Assembly: GCA_001940645.1 (NCBI GenBank)
Contig: MDVS01000077.1
Span: 1-11,222 of the forward strand
DNA length: 11,222 nucleotides
Source: Candidatus Heimdallarchaeota archaeon LC_3
Lineage (GTDB): Archaea; Asgardarchaeota; Heimdallarchaeia; Hodarchaeales; LC-3
Reading direction: 5' to 3'
Shown here piece by piece: positions 1 through 5,578 of the stretch (positions are counted from its first letter, which is position 1; each line of letters starts with the position of its first letter). The position numbers and the translations under genes are program-made. The notes beneath the pieces were generated by a model. That model worked only from the letters and a program-made list of their open reading frames with translations. It did not search any database and was not told the origin of the DNA.

Positions 1-326
1 CTCTTTCTTTGTTTATATGGATAAGGTCGATGAAAAAGTTCCTCATAGCGCTGTCTTCCTTCCTTTGTTCGACAATCGATCACCTCCAAGCTAGAAGTTC
101 CTATAAAATCCAAAAGTTTATATTGAATAATTATCTTGGTTTTAGTAATAATCTTGTATGGCAATTGTACAAACCTGAATCCTTTGTATCCGTTGTAATA
201 GTTAAATGTTAATATTCTTGATAAATAGCTATTACTATTAGACTTTAAAAAGTCTTCGGGGTATAAATTTATGCCATAGCAAAAACAAGATAGTAAGAAG
301 AAATATAAAAGAGAATACCGTTCAAA
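1..326 (-). CDS. Possible partial coding frame running off the left edge
   Basis: On the minus strand one frame is open from 326 down to the window edge, 108 codons without a stop, which is long for sequence this AT-rich. The predicted peptide is mixed in character and its last part is hydrophilic and coding-like (VIDCRTKEGRQRYEELFHRP at about 82-23). No ATG lies in the frame. Candidate starts are TTG at 164, TTG at 89 or GTG at 83, the last sitting inside a very strong ribosome binding site. The plus strand has an open frame in the same codon register (9-212), so one is a mirror of the other. The C-R-T-K-E-G-R-x-R-Y-E-E-L stretch faintly recalls the region after the catalytic core of some IS4/IS5-type transposases, but I cannot support that name. 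It may be a real gene or a degraded one. Confidence 0.25.
78..87 (-). promoter_or_regulatory. Perfect Shine-Dalgarno sequence
   Basis: Read on the minus strand this is GGAGGTGATC, complementary over 10 bases to the usual archaeal 16S rRNA 3' end. A TTG codon follows GGAGGTG after 5 bases (75-73), ideal spacing. That TTG opens a frame of only 10 codons (MSNKGRKTAL, stop 45-43). Its TGA overlaps an ATG at 46-44 as ATGA, which opens another frame to the window edge. A gene start on the minus strand is therefore likely here, although which start codon is used cannot be decided from 87 bases. Confidence 0.5.
240..255. repeat. Short palindrome upstream of a TATA-like box
   Basis: AGACTTT and AAAGTCT are perfect 7-base arms separated by two A. 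Three to six bases further on is GGTATAAATTT (259-269), which resembles an archaeal TATA box on the plus strand. No plus-strand ORF of useful length starts near the predicted transcription start (about 290), so either the box is fortuitous or it drives a short transcript. Confidence 0.3.
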
Positions 327-389
327 TTATAACTTTAGGTTAAAAAAAAGAAAAATTAATGATTATGAAAAATCCTCTAAAATAATCTA

Positions 390-509
390 TTAATTTGTAA
401 ATTTTTCTATGCTAGTTGGACTAATACTTCTTAAAAAGAAATTAAGGATAGAAAAAGTAAGATCATCATAAAATAGTTGTTGTTTAAGCTCCCTACTTTC
501 ATTTTCCAA
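390..509 (-). pseudogene. Coding-like minus-strand fragment, 39 residues
   Basis: A TTG-started frame encodes a peptide of balanced composition (begins LENESRELKQQLFYDDLTF, ends LRSISPTSIEKFTN). An in-frame TAG lies three codons before the TTG, and beyond it the frame is open again for a further eleven codons or so. It may be a gene fragment or chance. The open length alone is not statistically striking in DNA this AT-rich, and no family is recognisable. Confidence 0.2.
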
Positions 510-610
510 CAGATCCTACGCACATAACAAAAGAACAGGGTAAAGAGTTAGTCAAATTTGCTGAATTTTTTTTTCTAAAATAGAATATGATATTTCTCTT
601 TTTCTTAGAA

Positions 611-630
611 TCCTAAAATATGCATTAGGA
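611..630. promoter_or_regulatory. Dyad around a TATA-like core upstream of the 681 gene
   Basis: TCCTAA (611-616) and TTAGGA (625-630) are perfect inverted 6-base arms around AATATGCA. The core AAAATATGC resembles a weak archaeal TATA box, about 65 bases before the start codon at 681. A repressor bound to such a dyad would block promoter assembly, so an operator over the promoter is plausible. This is inference from symmetry and position only. Confidence 0.35.
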
Positions 631-680
631 ATTAATAAAATGATGAAAATCTCATATTTGAATTTAAGGATGTAATATTA

Positions 681-1337
681 ATGAGGTATCATGATTGGTT
701 TATTTCAGGTAAGAGACCAAAATATTTAGAAGAATATTTAAAAGAGATGTATATTACTGTGAATAACGCTAAAGCCTATGCAACAGAAGAAAATATTCAA
801 TTTCTTGTATTTTCGTTCATTCGTCGTATATCTTTAGATGAAATTGAGGATAGAGGTGAAGGTGAAGGTCAAAAAATTTCGGAAATTCAAGAATGGATAA
901 CATTGGAAAAAATGATGAGAATATCCTTGTCGTGTGATGAAAAAGGAGATTTTTATTTGTGGAATAAATATATTCCTATTCTTTCAAGGGAATTAAACTC
1001 TCAAAATTGGAATAATCCTCCAAAATTACATATTACAGATGGTGTTAATCGTATTGATCTTGTAAGAAGGAATAATTATAAATATATTTTAGCAGAAGTA
1101 GAAGAATCTTTTAAAATTAGCAAAGATGAAATGAAAGAGTTAGGAGACAGTTCTTTAAATAAAAACAGAAACATAGATCAAGAAAATTATAATGAACTAA
1201 TAAACAATATTTGTAATAAATTAAATGAATTTAAAAATCATAAATACACATTGGAGAATTTAACAAAGGAAAAATTAGATTATATCGTTAAATTTAGATC
1301 ATATCTATATTCCAACACAAAATTGGCAGCCGATTAA
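681..1337 (+). CDS. Hypothetical soluble protein, 218 residues
   Basis: I do not recognise the family. The ATG at 681 is preceded by AAGGA (666-670) at about 10 bases, which supports this start. The protein has no signal peptide and no membrane helix, and is rich in Lys, Glu, Asn and Ile. An acidic, Gly-containing stretch (DRGEGEGQ, residues 57-64) separates an N-terminal part with aromatic and basic residues (YHDWFISGKRPKY, residues 3-15) from a mixed alpha/beta-looking middle (residues 70-145). The C-terminal 60 residues are strongly charged and probably helical (NELINNICNKLNEF around residues 171-184). It stands alone, with no gene within 90 bases on either side, next to Cys-rich small genes that look mobile-element associated. 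A cytoplasmic accessory protein is the most that can be said. That it is coding is likely from its length and codon pattern. Confidence 0.78.
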   Translation: MRYHDWFISGKRPKYLEEYLKEMYITVNNAKAYATEENIQFLVFSFIRRISLDEIEDRGEGEGQKISEIQEWITLEKMMRISLSCDEKGDFYLWNKYIPILSRELNSQNWNNPPKLHITDGVNRIDLVRRNNYKYILAEVEESFKISKDEMKELGDSSLNKNRNIDQENYNELINNICNKLNEFKNHKYTLENLTKEKLDYIVKFRSYLYSNTKLAAD

Positions 1338-1430
1338 TTTTATACATTAAAATTTGTAAATAAAGACGGTTAGCGACTACTTTTTATTAAAATTAACGTA
1401 ATTATAAATCAAAATTAATTTCTTTTTTTC

Positions 1431-1592
1431 ATGATTCAATGTAAATTTTGCAAATATGCTTTTTTCATAAATATTTACACGTGGAAGTGTAGTAAATATA
1501 ATAAATCAATTGGATTAAACGATATTAAGCCTTGTTTAGAATTAGATGATAGAATTTATCACATTGAGCATATTAAACTCATTATAGGTTAG
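1431..1592 (+). CDS. Small Cys-rich (putative zinc-binding) protein, 53 residues
   Basis: A 53-codon frame starts at ATG 1431. It has four cysteines arranged C4-x2-C7-x12-C20-x14-C35, with Trp18 just before the third one (YTWKCSKYNKSIGLNDIKPC, residues 16-35). CxxC plus W-x-C and P-C pairs are typical of tiny zinc-binding or iron-binding domains, and the spacing is regular enough to suggest selection. There is no ribosome binding site; a T-rich tract (1421-1430) precedes the ATG, and the frame is closed upstream by a stop at 1416-1418. The tail (residues 36-53) contains three His but no further Cys. It is one of three different small zinc-finger-like proteins between here and 3241. The role is unknown: nucleic-acid binding or protein-protein contact would be usual for such a fold. 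A chance ORF cannot be excluded. Confidence 0.5.
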   Translation: MIQCKFCKYAFFINIYTWKCSKYNKSIGLNDIKPCLELDDRIYHIEHIKLIIG

Positions 1593-1626
1593 TTATAAAT
1601 AAAAGGGATTCAATTTGTTCTAAGTC

Positions 1627-1778
1627 TTGAATATTGGTGGAAGTTCTATTGCTGAAGAATTTAAGCAGTCGATTAGAAAAAAAACAATGACCTTAGTTAC
1701 TAAGTAATCAAATTACCAAATGGAAATCGTCAACCTATTCTTCTTGAGATAATAGCGTATTCGATAGAAAAAGTATAG
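1627..1778 (+). pseudogene. Frame-broken coding-like fragment
   Basis: A TTG-started frame (1627-1707) encodes GGSSIAEEFKQSIRKKTM and nearby residues, ending at TAA 1705-1707. The next frame over continues immediately with coding-like sequence from 1707 (IKLPNGNRQPILLEIIAYSI) to a TAG at 1776-1778. Joining the two by one frameshift gives a plausible 49-residue piece. I cannot name a family. The first residues of the second part (IKLPN) are encoded by the 15-base repeat that recurs at 1787, where it again reads IKLPN before a stop, so local duplication may have helped to break the gene. Short open lengths mean chance is a real alternative. Confidence 0.3.
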
Positions 1779-1801
1779 GGAGAAGTATCAAATTACCAAA
1801 T
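1707..1801. repeat. 15-base direct repeat, two copies 80 bases apart
   Basis: ATCAAATTACCAAAT occurs at 1707-1721 and again, identical, at 1787-1801. Flanks differ, so the match stops sharply. Two copies with exact 80-base spacing could be binding sites (iteron-like) or the ends of a small duplication in gene debris. Confidence 0.5.
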
Positions 1802-1808
1802 AAATAAT

Positions 1809-1902
1809 TCTACGGAGGGGAAAGAACCCGTAGATAAAAAAATATCATCAGTTATATAACTAACGATTGGGGGAGACAGATAACTTTATACATCTACGGG
1901 TT
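1809..1902. repeat. Three-armed inverted repeat giving two alternative hairpins
   Basis: Arm A is TCTACGG (1809-1815), arm B is AACCCGTAGAT (1825-1835) and arm C is ATCTACGGGTT (1892-1902). A pairs with B over 7 bases with a 12-base loop that is purine-rich (AGGGGAAAGAAC is 1816-1827). B pairs with C over 11 perfect bases with a 56-base loop. The two pairings exclude each other, as in attenuators, riboswitches and some replication or recombination sites. The arms are the most GC-rich part of the surrounding 400 bases. No coding gene begins directly downstream; the next start is at 2221. It could be a structured RNA, the end of an old element, or protein-binding sites. Confidence 0.5.
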
Positions 1903-2098
1903 ACAATAAATTTAGTTAATCCACTTTAAAAATGTTTTCAACTCAGAGTTAAGTTATTAATTTTTAAAGGAATATTAATTTCGGATTTTTTTTCCTAAGT
2001 CCAATTTTCAAGAAAATTTTTTTAAGACAAAAAACTACTTAATTAGCGCTGAAAAGATTATTTCCTCCCTTAATAAATTAAATATTTTATTTGTCGGT

Positions 2099-2143
2099 AT
2101 TAGAATAATGATTGCAGCATGAGATAAACATTATTATTCTAAT
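2099..2143. repeat. 11-base perfect inverted repeat upstream of the 2221 gene
   Basis: ATTAGAATAAT (2099-2109) and ATTATTCTAAT (2133-2143) form a perfect stem with a 23-base loop. It ends 77 bases before the ATG at 2221. It could be a hairpin in the leader or a pair of operator half-sites. The stem is almost pure A/T, so it would be weak as RNA. Confidence 0.4.
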
Positions 2144-2207
2144 GACGTGGGATCTGATTATTAATTCTTCACTTTCAATGAAGTATATGAAGTAAATCAA
2201 ATCTGAA

Positions 2208-2212
2208 GGTGA
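2208..2212 (+). promoter_or_regulatory. Ribosome binding site that decides the 2221 start
   Basis: GGTGA, the core of the archaeal Shine-Dalgarno sequence, lies 8 bases before ATG 2221. A GTG at 2209 is in the same frame but overlaps this site and has no binding site of its own, so ATG 2221 is preferred. Confidence 0.55.
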
Positions 2213-2220
2213 AGAAAAAG

Positions 2221-2622
2221 ATGCAAATAAAGAAAGTAACAGTAGGAATATCAAGAAAAATTAACTTAGGTAATTATGAGACAAAAGATTTCCAAATAAC
2301 TGCAGAAGTTGAACTGGAAGAAGGAGAAAATCTATTTGATGTCAGTAACAAGGTAAGACAATCAATAGAACATCAATTAGAAGGATGGGAGATGGATACA
2401 AAAGGAATAACACCGAAAATAGCAAATGCAGCGGAATTACTACATCCAAAAGTAGTGGAGGAAACGATAACAAAACAATCGGAGTATGTCTGTCCATTAT
2501 GTAAAGATACTATGCAGAAAAAAGAAGGGAAAGAATATTATATGTGTAAAAAGCATTGGGGTTATCCAGATATGATTGAGAAAGGAGAAGTAAGAGAAAG
2601 GTATCCAAATCAGACGAAATGA
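2221..2622 (+). CDS. Two-domain protein: LGNYE-type N-terminus and C-terminal zinc finger
   Basis: From ATG 2221 the protein has 133 residues; an upstream GTG at 2209 would add four. Residues 1-70 (IKKVTVGISRKINLGNYE, then an acidic strand ELEEGENLF and a helix) match the style of a small uncharacterised family seen often in phages, archaeal viruses and plasmids, with the pattern 'basic strand, N-L-G-N-Y-E, basic strand, acidic strand, helix'. The C-terminal half carries C91-P-L-C94 and C109-K-K-H112, a likely zinc ribbon with Cys3-His ligands, followed by a charged tail. There is no signal peptide or membrane segment. The combination suggests a nucleic-acid-binding accessory protein of a mobile element. 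Lys, Glu and ATA/AGA/GGA codons dominate, giving an A-rich coding strand. That it is coding is secure; the family assignment is from memory and moderate, and the function is unknown. Confidence 0.82.
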   Translation: MQIKKVTVGISRKINLGNYETKDFQITAEVELEEGENLFDVSNKVRQSIEHQLEGWEMDTKGITPKIANAAELLHPKVVEETITKQSEYVCPLCKDTMQKKEGKEYYMCKKHWGYPDMIEKGEVRERYPNQTK

Positions 2623-2649
2623 GAATAAAAAAGAATATAAATCAAGAGA

Positions 2650-2955
2650 GTGGTGAAAAAGAATAGTCATTCAAAATCAAGGATGAATAAATGAAGACAT
2701 CCATTAGGATTTAGGAGAGATTCGCGGATACTGTGGATTGAAGAATTAGCAAAATCAATAGATAGGTTGGCAAGAGTACTACCTGGACGATTTCATCCAT
2801 GTAGATCACCAGAAGAATCATTAGAAGTCATTCACAACCCGAAAAATAAAAGAGAATTGTTTTTAAAACTAAAACTAAAGACCATTATGCAAAAAATTAA
2901 AATAGAATGCACGACATTAGAATTAGCTGAAAAAATATCTCTTAGATTAAAATAG
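2650..2955 (+). pseudogene. Small basic ORF interrupted by an in-frame TGA
   Basis: The frame opens with GTG GTG at 2650-2655, is interrupted by TGA at 2692-2694, and then stays open to TAG at 2953-2955. The part after the TGA reads smoothly (RHPLGFRRDSRILWIEELAK, then RLARVLPGRFHPCRSPEESL) and is rich in Arg and Lys. The first usual start codon after the TGA is TTG 2767, which would give a 62-residue protein but cut off the best-looking part. Three explanations are possible: a nonsense mutation (CGA or TGG to TGA) in a small gene, translation from TTG 2767, or recoding of UGA. I saw no strong stem-loop suggesting a selenocysteine signal. The last 22 residues could also be translated separately from ATG 2887. 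No family is recognised. It follows the zinc-finger gene by 27 bases and may have been co-transcribed with it. Confidence 0.4.
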
Positions 2956-2977
2956 ATTTCTAAGTTATTGTTTAAAA

Positions 2978-3241
2978 GTGCAAGACCAATGTGTGATATA
3001 CCAACCTGAGAAATTATTTTTAAATAGCAAAGGAGTCACTGGTTTGGAATGTAAAAATAATGGGTGTAGAACTAATATGTTCATTACTGGAATAGAATAT
3101 CCAATAACGTGGTGGAAATGCCCAAAATGTGGTGAAATATTTATGAAATTGAATGGTAATTCATTTTTTAATCCGGAGAATGGATCTTATAAAGAGATAT
3201 TGAAAGTATTCTATTTATGTAAAAAGAGACGGAGAACTTAA
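2978..3241 (+). CDS. Small zinc-ribbon protein, 87 residues
   Basis: The frame starts at GTG 2978; the upstream stop is at 2948-2950 and no ATG lies between. Two Cys pairs form a zinc ribbon: C25-x4-C30 and, after Trp45-Trp46, C48-P-K-C51-G (WWKCPKCGEIF). The pairing of a loose first knuckle with a canonical CPKCG knuckle is common in topoisomerase-, TFIIS- and transposon-type ribbons. The tail is basic (KKRRR, residues 82-86), which suggests nucleic-acid contact. There is no signal peptide or membrane helix. It lies 22 bases after the interrupted small ORF, in the same direction, and may share its transcript. Function unknown. A truncated C-terminus of a larger protein is possible, because the residues before the ribbon do not look like a complete domain. 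Confidence 0.68.
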   Translation: MQDQCVIYQPEKLFLNSKGVTGLECKNNGCRTNMFITGIEYPITWWKCPKCGEIFMKLNGNSFFNPENGSYKEILKVFYLCKKRRRT

Positions 3242-3359
3242 AAAACCATAGGCTACTGGCTCAACTTTGAAGATGAATTTATATGAAATTTAGTAAAAAT
3301 AAGTGAAAATTGTTCCTTGGAGATATTTTCCTAATTAGTATATTCCTAATGATAAATTG

Positions 3360-3387
3360 TTAACCATTAATCAAGATTAATTGTTAA
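3360..3387. promoter_or_regulatory. 28-base near-perfect palindrome
   Basis: Two 13-base arms with one mismatch flank a central AA: TTAACCATTAATC on the left and GATTAATTGTTAA on the right. AATTGTTAA also occurs just outside the left arm (3355-3361 overlaps it). This is the size and symmetry expected for a dimeric winged-helix protein site. It is 450 bases from the next start codon, so its target gene is unclear. Confidence 0.35.
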
Positions 3388-3424
3388 TTCAATTGTTTTA
3401 CTATTTTGATTCATAGTACATTAC

Positions 3425-3646
3425 TTATATTAGTGTTCTGTTGTTTTTTAAATAGAGTCGAAGGGCAGTTCTTCCGAAGGTGATTTTTTACACAGAATCA
3501 ATTTCTCATTTTGGAAATAGAAAATCTGGATGATTCTTAACGACCTTTGGAGTTGTCAATACTTTCCTCTGTTCATCAATTAATTTTCATATTTAAGAAA
3601 CAATTTTAATCAACAGATTTTCAAGAGTATTAAAGACATTTTTAAA
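3425..3646 (-). pseudogene. Possible decayed minus-strand gene
   Basis: In a single minus-strand frame 74 codons read as coding-like blocks separated by four stops before the last TAA. The best block is 26 codons (begins KLIDEQRKVLTTPKVVKNHP), and the last block contains KITFGRTALRLYLKNNRTLI. First codon positions of the best block are G+C-richer than the second and third, as in real genes. The number of stops is not lower than chance would give in this composition, so the case rests on the look of the peptide and is weak. No family is recognised. Confidence 0.25.
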
Positions 3647-3722
3647 TTACAATAAACAAAAAAAGTGATTTCCTTTGAAAATAAGATGAAAATACCCCCA
3701 ATGAAGGACTCATTATGGAACG

Positions 3723-3735
3723 GAAAGATTTAAAT
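3723..3735 (+). promoter_or_regulatory. BRE/TATA-like element, distal
   Basis: GAAAG followed by ATTTAAAT matches the archaeal purine-rich BRE plus TATA pattern. Start of transcription would be near 3757, leaving a leader of about 80 bases before GTG 3839. Confidence 0.35.
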
Positions 3736-3810
3736 GTTTTTCATTAATTTTTGTAAGTCTTAATGAAAAATTTCCTTTATCATTTATTTTAAAAATATCA
3801 TTTTCATCAA

Positions 3811-3816
3811 TATAAA
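3811..3816 (+). promoter_or_regulatory. TATA box positioned for a leaderless transcript
   Basis: TATAAA lies with its centre about 25 bases before the GTG at 3839. In archaea this places the transcription start at the start codon, so the regulator gene is probably leaderless. That would explain the lack of a Shine-Dalgarno sequence. Confidence 0.45.
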
Positions 3817-3838
3817 CCAAAATCAATTTTTAATAGAT

Positions 3839-5116
3839 GTGAATAAAACGAGCAACAGTAAAAATACAATTTTTATATTAGTTTTATTCCTATTCAATTT
3901 TTTACTTGTGATTAACCTAATTACAGGATCTACACAAGATCCACATGAAAATACCAACCCTATAGTATCTATTCTTGAGAAGACGGGGTATGATGTTCCA
4001 GCGAATGAAACAGAAAGTGAGAAAGTTAAGGTTACCACTACTGAAAATTATGACATTATCGTTGTATCAATGGAATGTGAAAGTTGCACAGTTACATTAT
4101 ATATAGCTAGCGATTTTTATCAAAATGACATTGATTCTGGAATGAAAAAAGCTTATAATGTGGCAGAAATCTATCTCGAGGAACAAACATCTATCAATAA
4201 TGTTTCTTATCAAGTACCGACCAAAGGAGATTGGTGGGTTGTTCTAGAAAATTTTTATCCCAAATTTTCATACCAATATGTTCTTGAAATACAGGTTACA
4301 TCAAGTTCAGGAAATATTTTTGATAAAATTAATATTTCCGGTGATATAACTAATACCAATACATCTTCCATATCATTAGTTAATTTGAAGAATCTTGAGA
4401 CAGGAATAATTTTAATTTTAACGATAGGAATTGTGACAATTGGATTCTTTGGAATTAAAACTCTTAGAAATAAGAATTTAACCAAAAAAAATAATAAAAT
4501 CTTTTTTAAAACTAAAAAAACAATTATTAAACAATTAAAACATGATTCAAAAATTAAAAATCCTTGGTTAATATATATCCTTGGACCTATAATTACTATA
4601 ATTACAATAATTGTTTATTCAACAAGATATAAGAATATAACAGTTTTTGAAGCAAAAGAGAATCCCACGCGAAAAAAATTGATATCTATTCTTGAAGAAT
4701 TGGAGTTTGATCATTTTAATTCATTACAAAAAAGACTTAATTGTGGAGTATCAGTCCTGAAATGGCATTTAAATGTTCTCGAAAATTTTGATATAATTTC
4801 ATTTGATAAAATTGGGCAATACAATGTCATATATTTAAAAAGGGTTCTTCCTTCTTTAAAGAAGATTTCCCTTTACTATTCCATACAATCATCACAAGCT
4901 TATAAAATAATTAAATTGTTTTCAATAAAAACAACTTGGAAAATAAAAGATATTCAATTCTTTCTTAATTTCAAGGTTAAAACCATTAAAAAATATATTA
5001 TTAGACTTGAAGAACTACAAATAGTCAAAAGAAAGAATGATGAATATTTCTTGATCCCAGACCAGGGTGATTTAATTAGGTGGTATATCAAACGTAAAAA
5101 ATCCGATAAATTTTGA
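3839..5116 (+). CDS. Membrane-anchored transcription regulator with two winged helices
   Basis: The 425-residue protein has an N-terminal hydrophobic segment (residues 10-30), an extracytoplasmic domain (about 31-185) with a Cys pair (C80, C83) and a W-W-V-V-L-E-N strand (132-138), two more hydrophobic helices (189-206 and 242-260) separated by a very Lys-rich loop, then two winged-helix domains (about 275-336 and 345-412). The first begins NPTRKKLISILEELEF and has the helix GVSVLKWHLNVLENFDII, the pattern of archaeal ArsR/MarR-like domains. The second ends in RLEELQIVKRKNDEYFLIPD, a recognition helix plus wing. Such membrane-bound regulators are common in archaea and are thought to pass an outside signal to DNA. 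The GTG start is forced: the only nearby ATG (3837) is followed at once by TGA. The odd number of predicted helices is a topology problem. Its target is unknown, but the surface-protein genes downstream are the obvious candidates. Confidence 0.9.
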   Translation: MNKTSNSKNTIFILVLFLFNFLLVINLITGSTQDPHENTNPIVSILEKTGYDVPANETESEKVKVTTTENYDIIVVSMECESCTVTLYIASDFYQNDIDSGMKKAYNVAEIYLEEQTSINNVSYQVPTKGDWWVVLENFYPKFSYQYVLEIQVTSSSGNIFDKINISGDITNTNTSSISLVNLKNLETGIILILTIGIVTIGFFGIKTLRNKNLTKKNNKIFFKTKKTIIKQLKHDSKIKNPWLIYILGPIITIITIIVYSTRYKNITVFEAKENPTRKKLISILEELEFDHFNSLQKRLNCGVSVLKWHLNVLENFDIISFDKIGQYNVIYLKRVLPSLKKISLYYSIQSSQAYKIIKLFSIKTTWKIKDIQFFLNFKVKTIKKYIIRLEELQIVKRKNDEYFLIPDQGDLIRWYIKRKKSDKF

Positions 5117-5117
5117 A

Positions 5118-5133
5118 TTTTTCGCTTTTTTTT
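5118..5133 (+). terminator. T-tract terminator after the regulator gene
   Basis: Five T (5118-5122) and then eight T (5126-5133) follow directly after the TGA stop. Runs of T without a stem are the usual archaeal termination signal. Confidence 0.5.
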
Positions 5134-5153
5134 AAGTTTAAGAATATTTAGAT

Positions 5154-5430
5154 TTAATCATAACCTTTTTCACTTGTTTCAAGTGTTAAATGAACATTAA
5201 TTCCATCTCCTAAGGAAGCTCCATTAACATCGAGTATGTTTAAAGTAATCATTTATCCCATTAAGCGAATAAGCTAAAACAATTTTTCATTAACTACTTG
5301 ACTTCATATAATGTTCCTTTTTCATGTTTGGGAGCTATTTATCGTGTTTCCATACAAACATTAATCAATTTTCCATTTATCATTTTTATAAAAAAGTCAT
5401 TTCATCCCAAAGTGCTCCTATAAGAGATTT
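5154..5430 (-). pseudogene. Decayed minus-strand gene fragment
   Basis: Coding-like pieces lie one after another on the minus strand in shifting frames: GALWDEMTF (near 5420-5390), then MINGKLINVCMETR (from 5383), a stop, IAPKHEKGTLYEVK, a stop, LMKN, then YSLNGIN in another frame, and finally a clean 32-codon frame from ATG 5252 to TAA 5154 (MITLNILDVNGASLGDGINV and on). The order and composition look like one protein of roughly 85-90 residues cut by two stops and at least two frameshifts. The final part has alternating beta-strand character and a G-x-x-L-G-D-G turn. I cannot name the family. The last 32 codons could instead be a small live gene, but it has no ribosome binding site. Confidence 0.4.
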
Positions 5431-5522
5431 ATACAATTTTTTTATTGACCTACATAATAAATTTGAGTTAAGGAATTCAAATATATAATGATTTTAAGCG
5501 TTTCATCGTATGTAGGCAAACC

Positions 5523-5530
5523 TTATAAAT
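5523..5530 (+). promoter_or_regulatory. TATA box of the surface-protein gene
   Basis: TTATAAAT is preceded by GGCAAACC, close to the BRE pattern. Transcription should start near 5552, giving a short leader that contains GGTGAGG (5557-5563). Confidence 0.5.
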
Positions 5531-5556
5531 CACTTAATAGGTTTTAATTTTTTTTT

Positions 5557-5578
5557 GGTGAGGGATATGCTAAAGTAA
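5557..5578 (+). promoter_or_regulatory. Leader ribosome binding site with a three-codon ORF
   Basis: GGTGAGGG stands before ATG 5567, which opens Met-Leu-Lys and then TAA (5576-5578). The main frame begins 10 bases later at GTG 5589 (or ATG 5598) without its own binding site. The ribosome may therefore load on the mini-ORF and restart, or the mini-ORF may be an accident of a mutated start region. Confidence 0.35.

Larger units (their letters stand above)
327..680. other. Spacer without a secure gene
   Basis: The stretch ahead of the gene at 681 is AT-rich with many stops in all frames. It holds the weak minus-strand fragment at 390-509, a dyad at 611-630, and a ribosome-binding-like AAGGA at 666-670. 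No RNA gene or repeat array was seen. Confidence 0.6.
1338..2220. other. Long spacer with Cys-rich ORF, gene debris and hairpins
   Basis: Apart from the 53-codon ORF at 1431-1592 this stretch has no complete gene. It contains a coding-like fragment with a frame break (1627-1778), a 15-base direct repeat (1707-1721 and 1787-1801), a three-armed inverted repeat set (1809-1902) and an 11-base inverted repeat (2099-2143). Frames on both strands between 1903 and 2098 are full of stops. Confidence 0.6.
3242..3838. other. Spacer of about 600 bases
   Basis: There is no complete gene. The spacer contains a near-palindrome (3360-3387), a coding-like minus-strand stretch broken by stops (3425-3646), and two TATA-like boxes before the gene at 3839. 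No RNA gene is apparent. Confidence 0.6.

Noticed and set aside
9..212. Plus-strand 67-codon frame (TTG start, with an internal ATG at 30)
   Set aside because: No ribosome binding site or family, and it is in exact codon register with a much longer open frame on the minus strand, so it is probably the mirror of that.
301..350. CCGTTCAAATTATAAC resembling a tRNA T-arm
   Set aside because: No acceptor or anticodon stem can be paired around it.
1935..2130. Minus-strand frame of about 33 codons near 2030-2130
   Set aside because: Length is what chance gives in this composition, and peptide has no features.
2692..2694. Selenocysteine at the in-frame TGA as a firm call
   Set aside because: No convincing stem-loop, no Sec-type context (CxxU or UxxC), and other genes here end normally with TGA.
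3823..4038. Minus-strand frame inside the membrane regulator gene
   Set aside because: Lies wholly within the strong plus-strand coding sequence; no start signal.
4255..4485. Minus-strand frame with hydrophobic residues in the regulator gene
   Set aside because: Hydrophobicity is the reverse image of the membrane helix codons on the plus strand.
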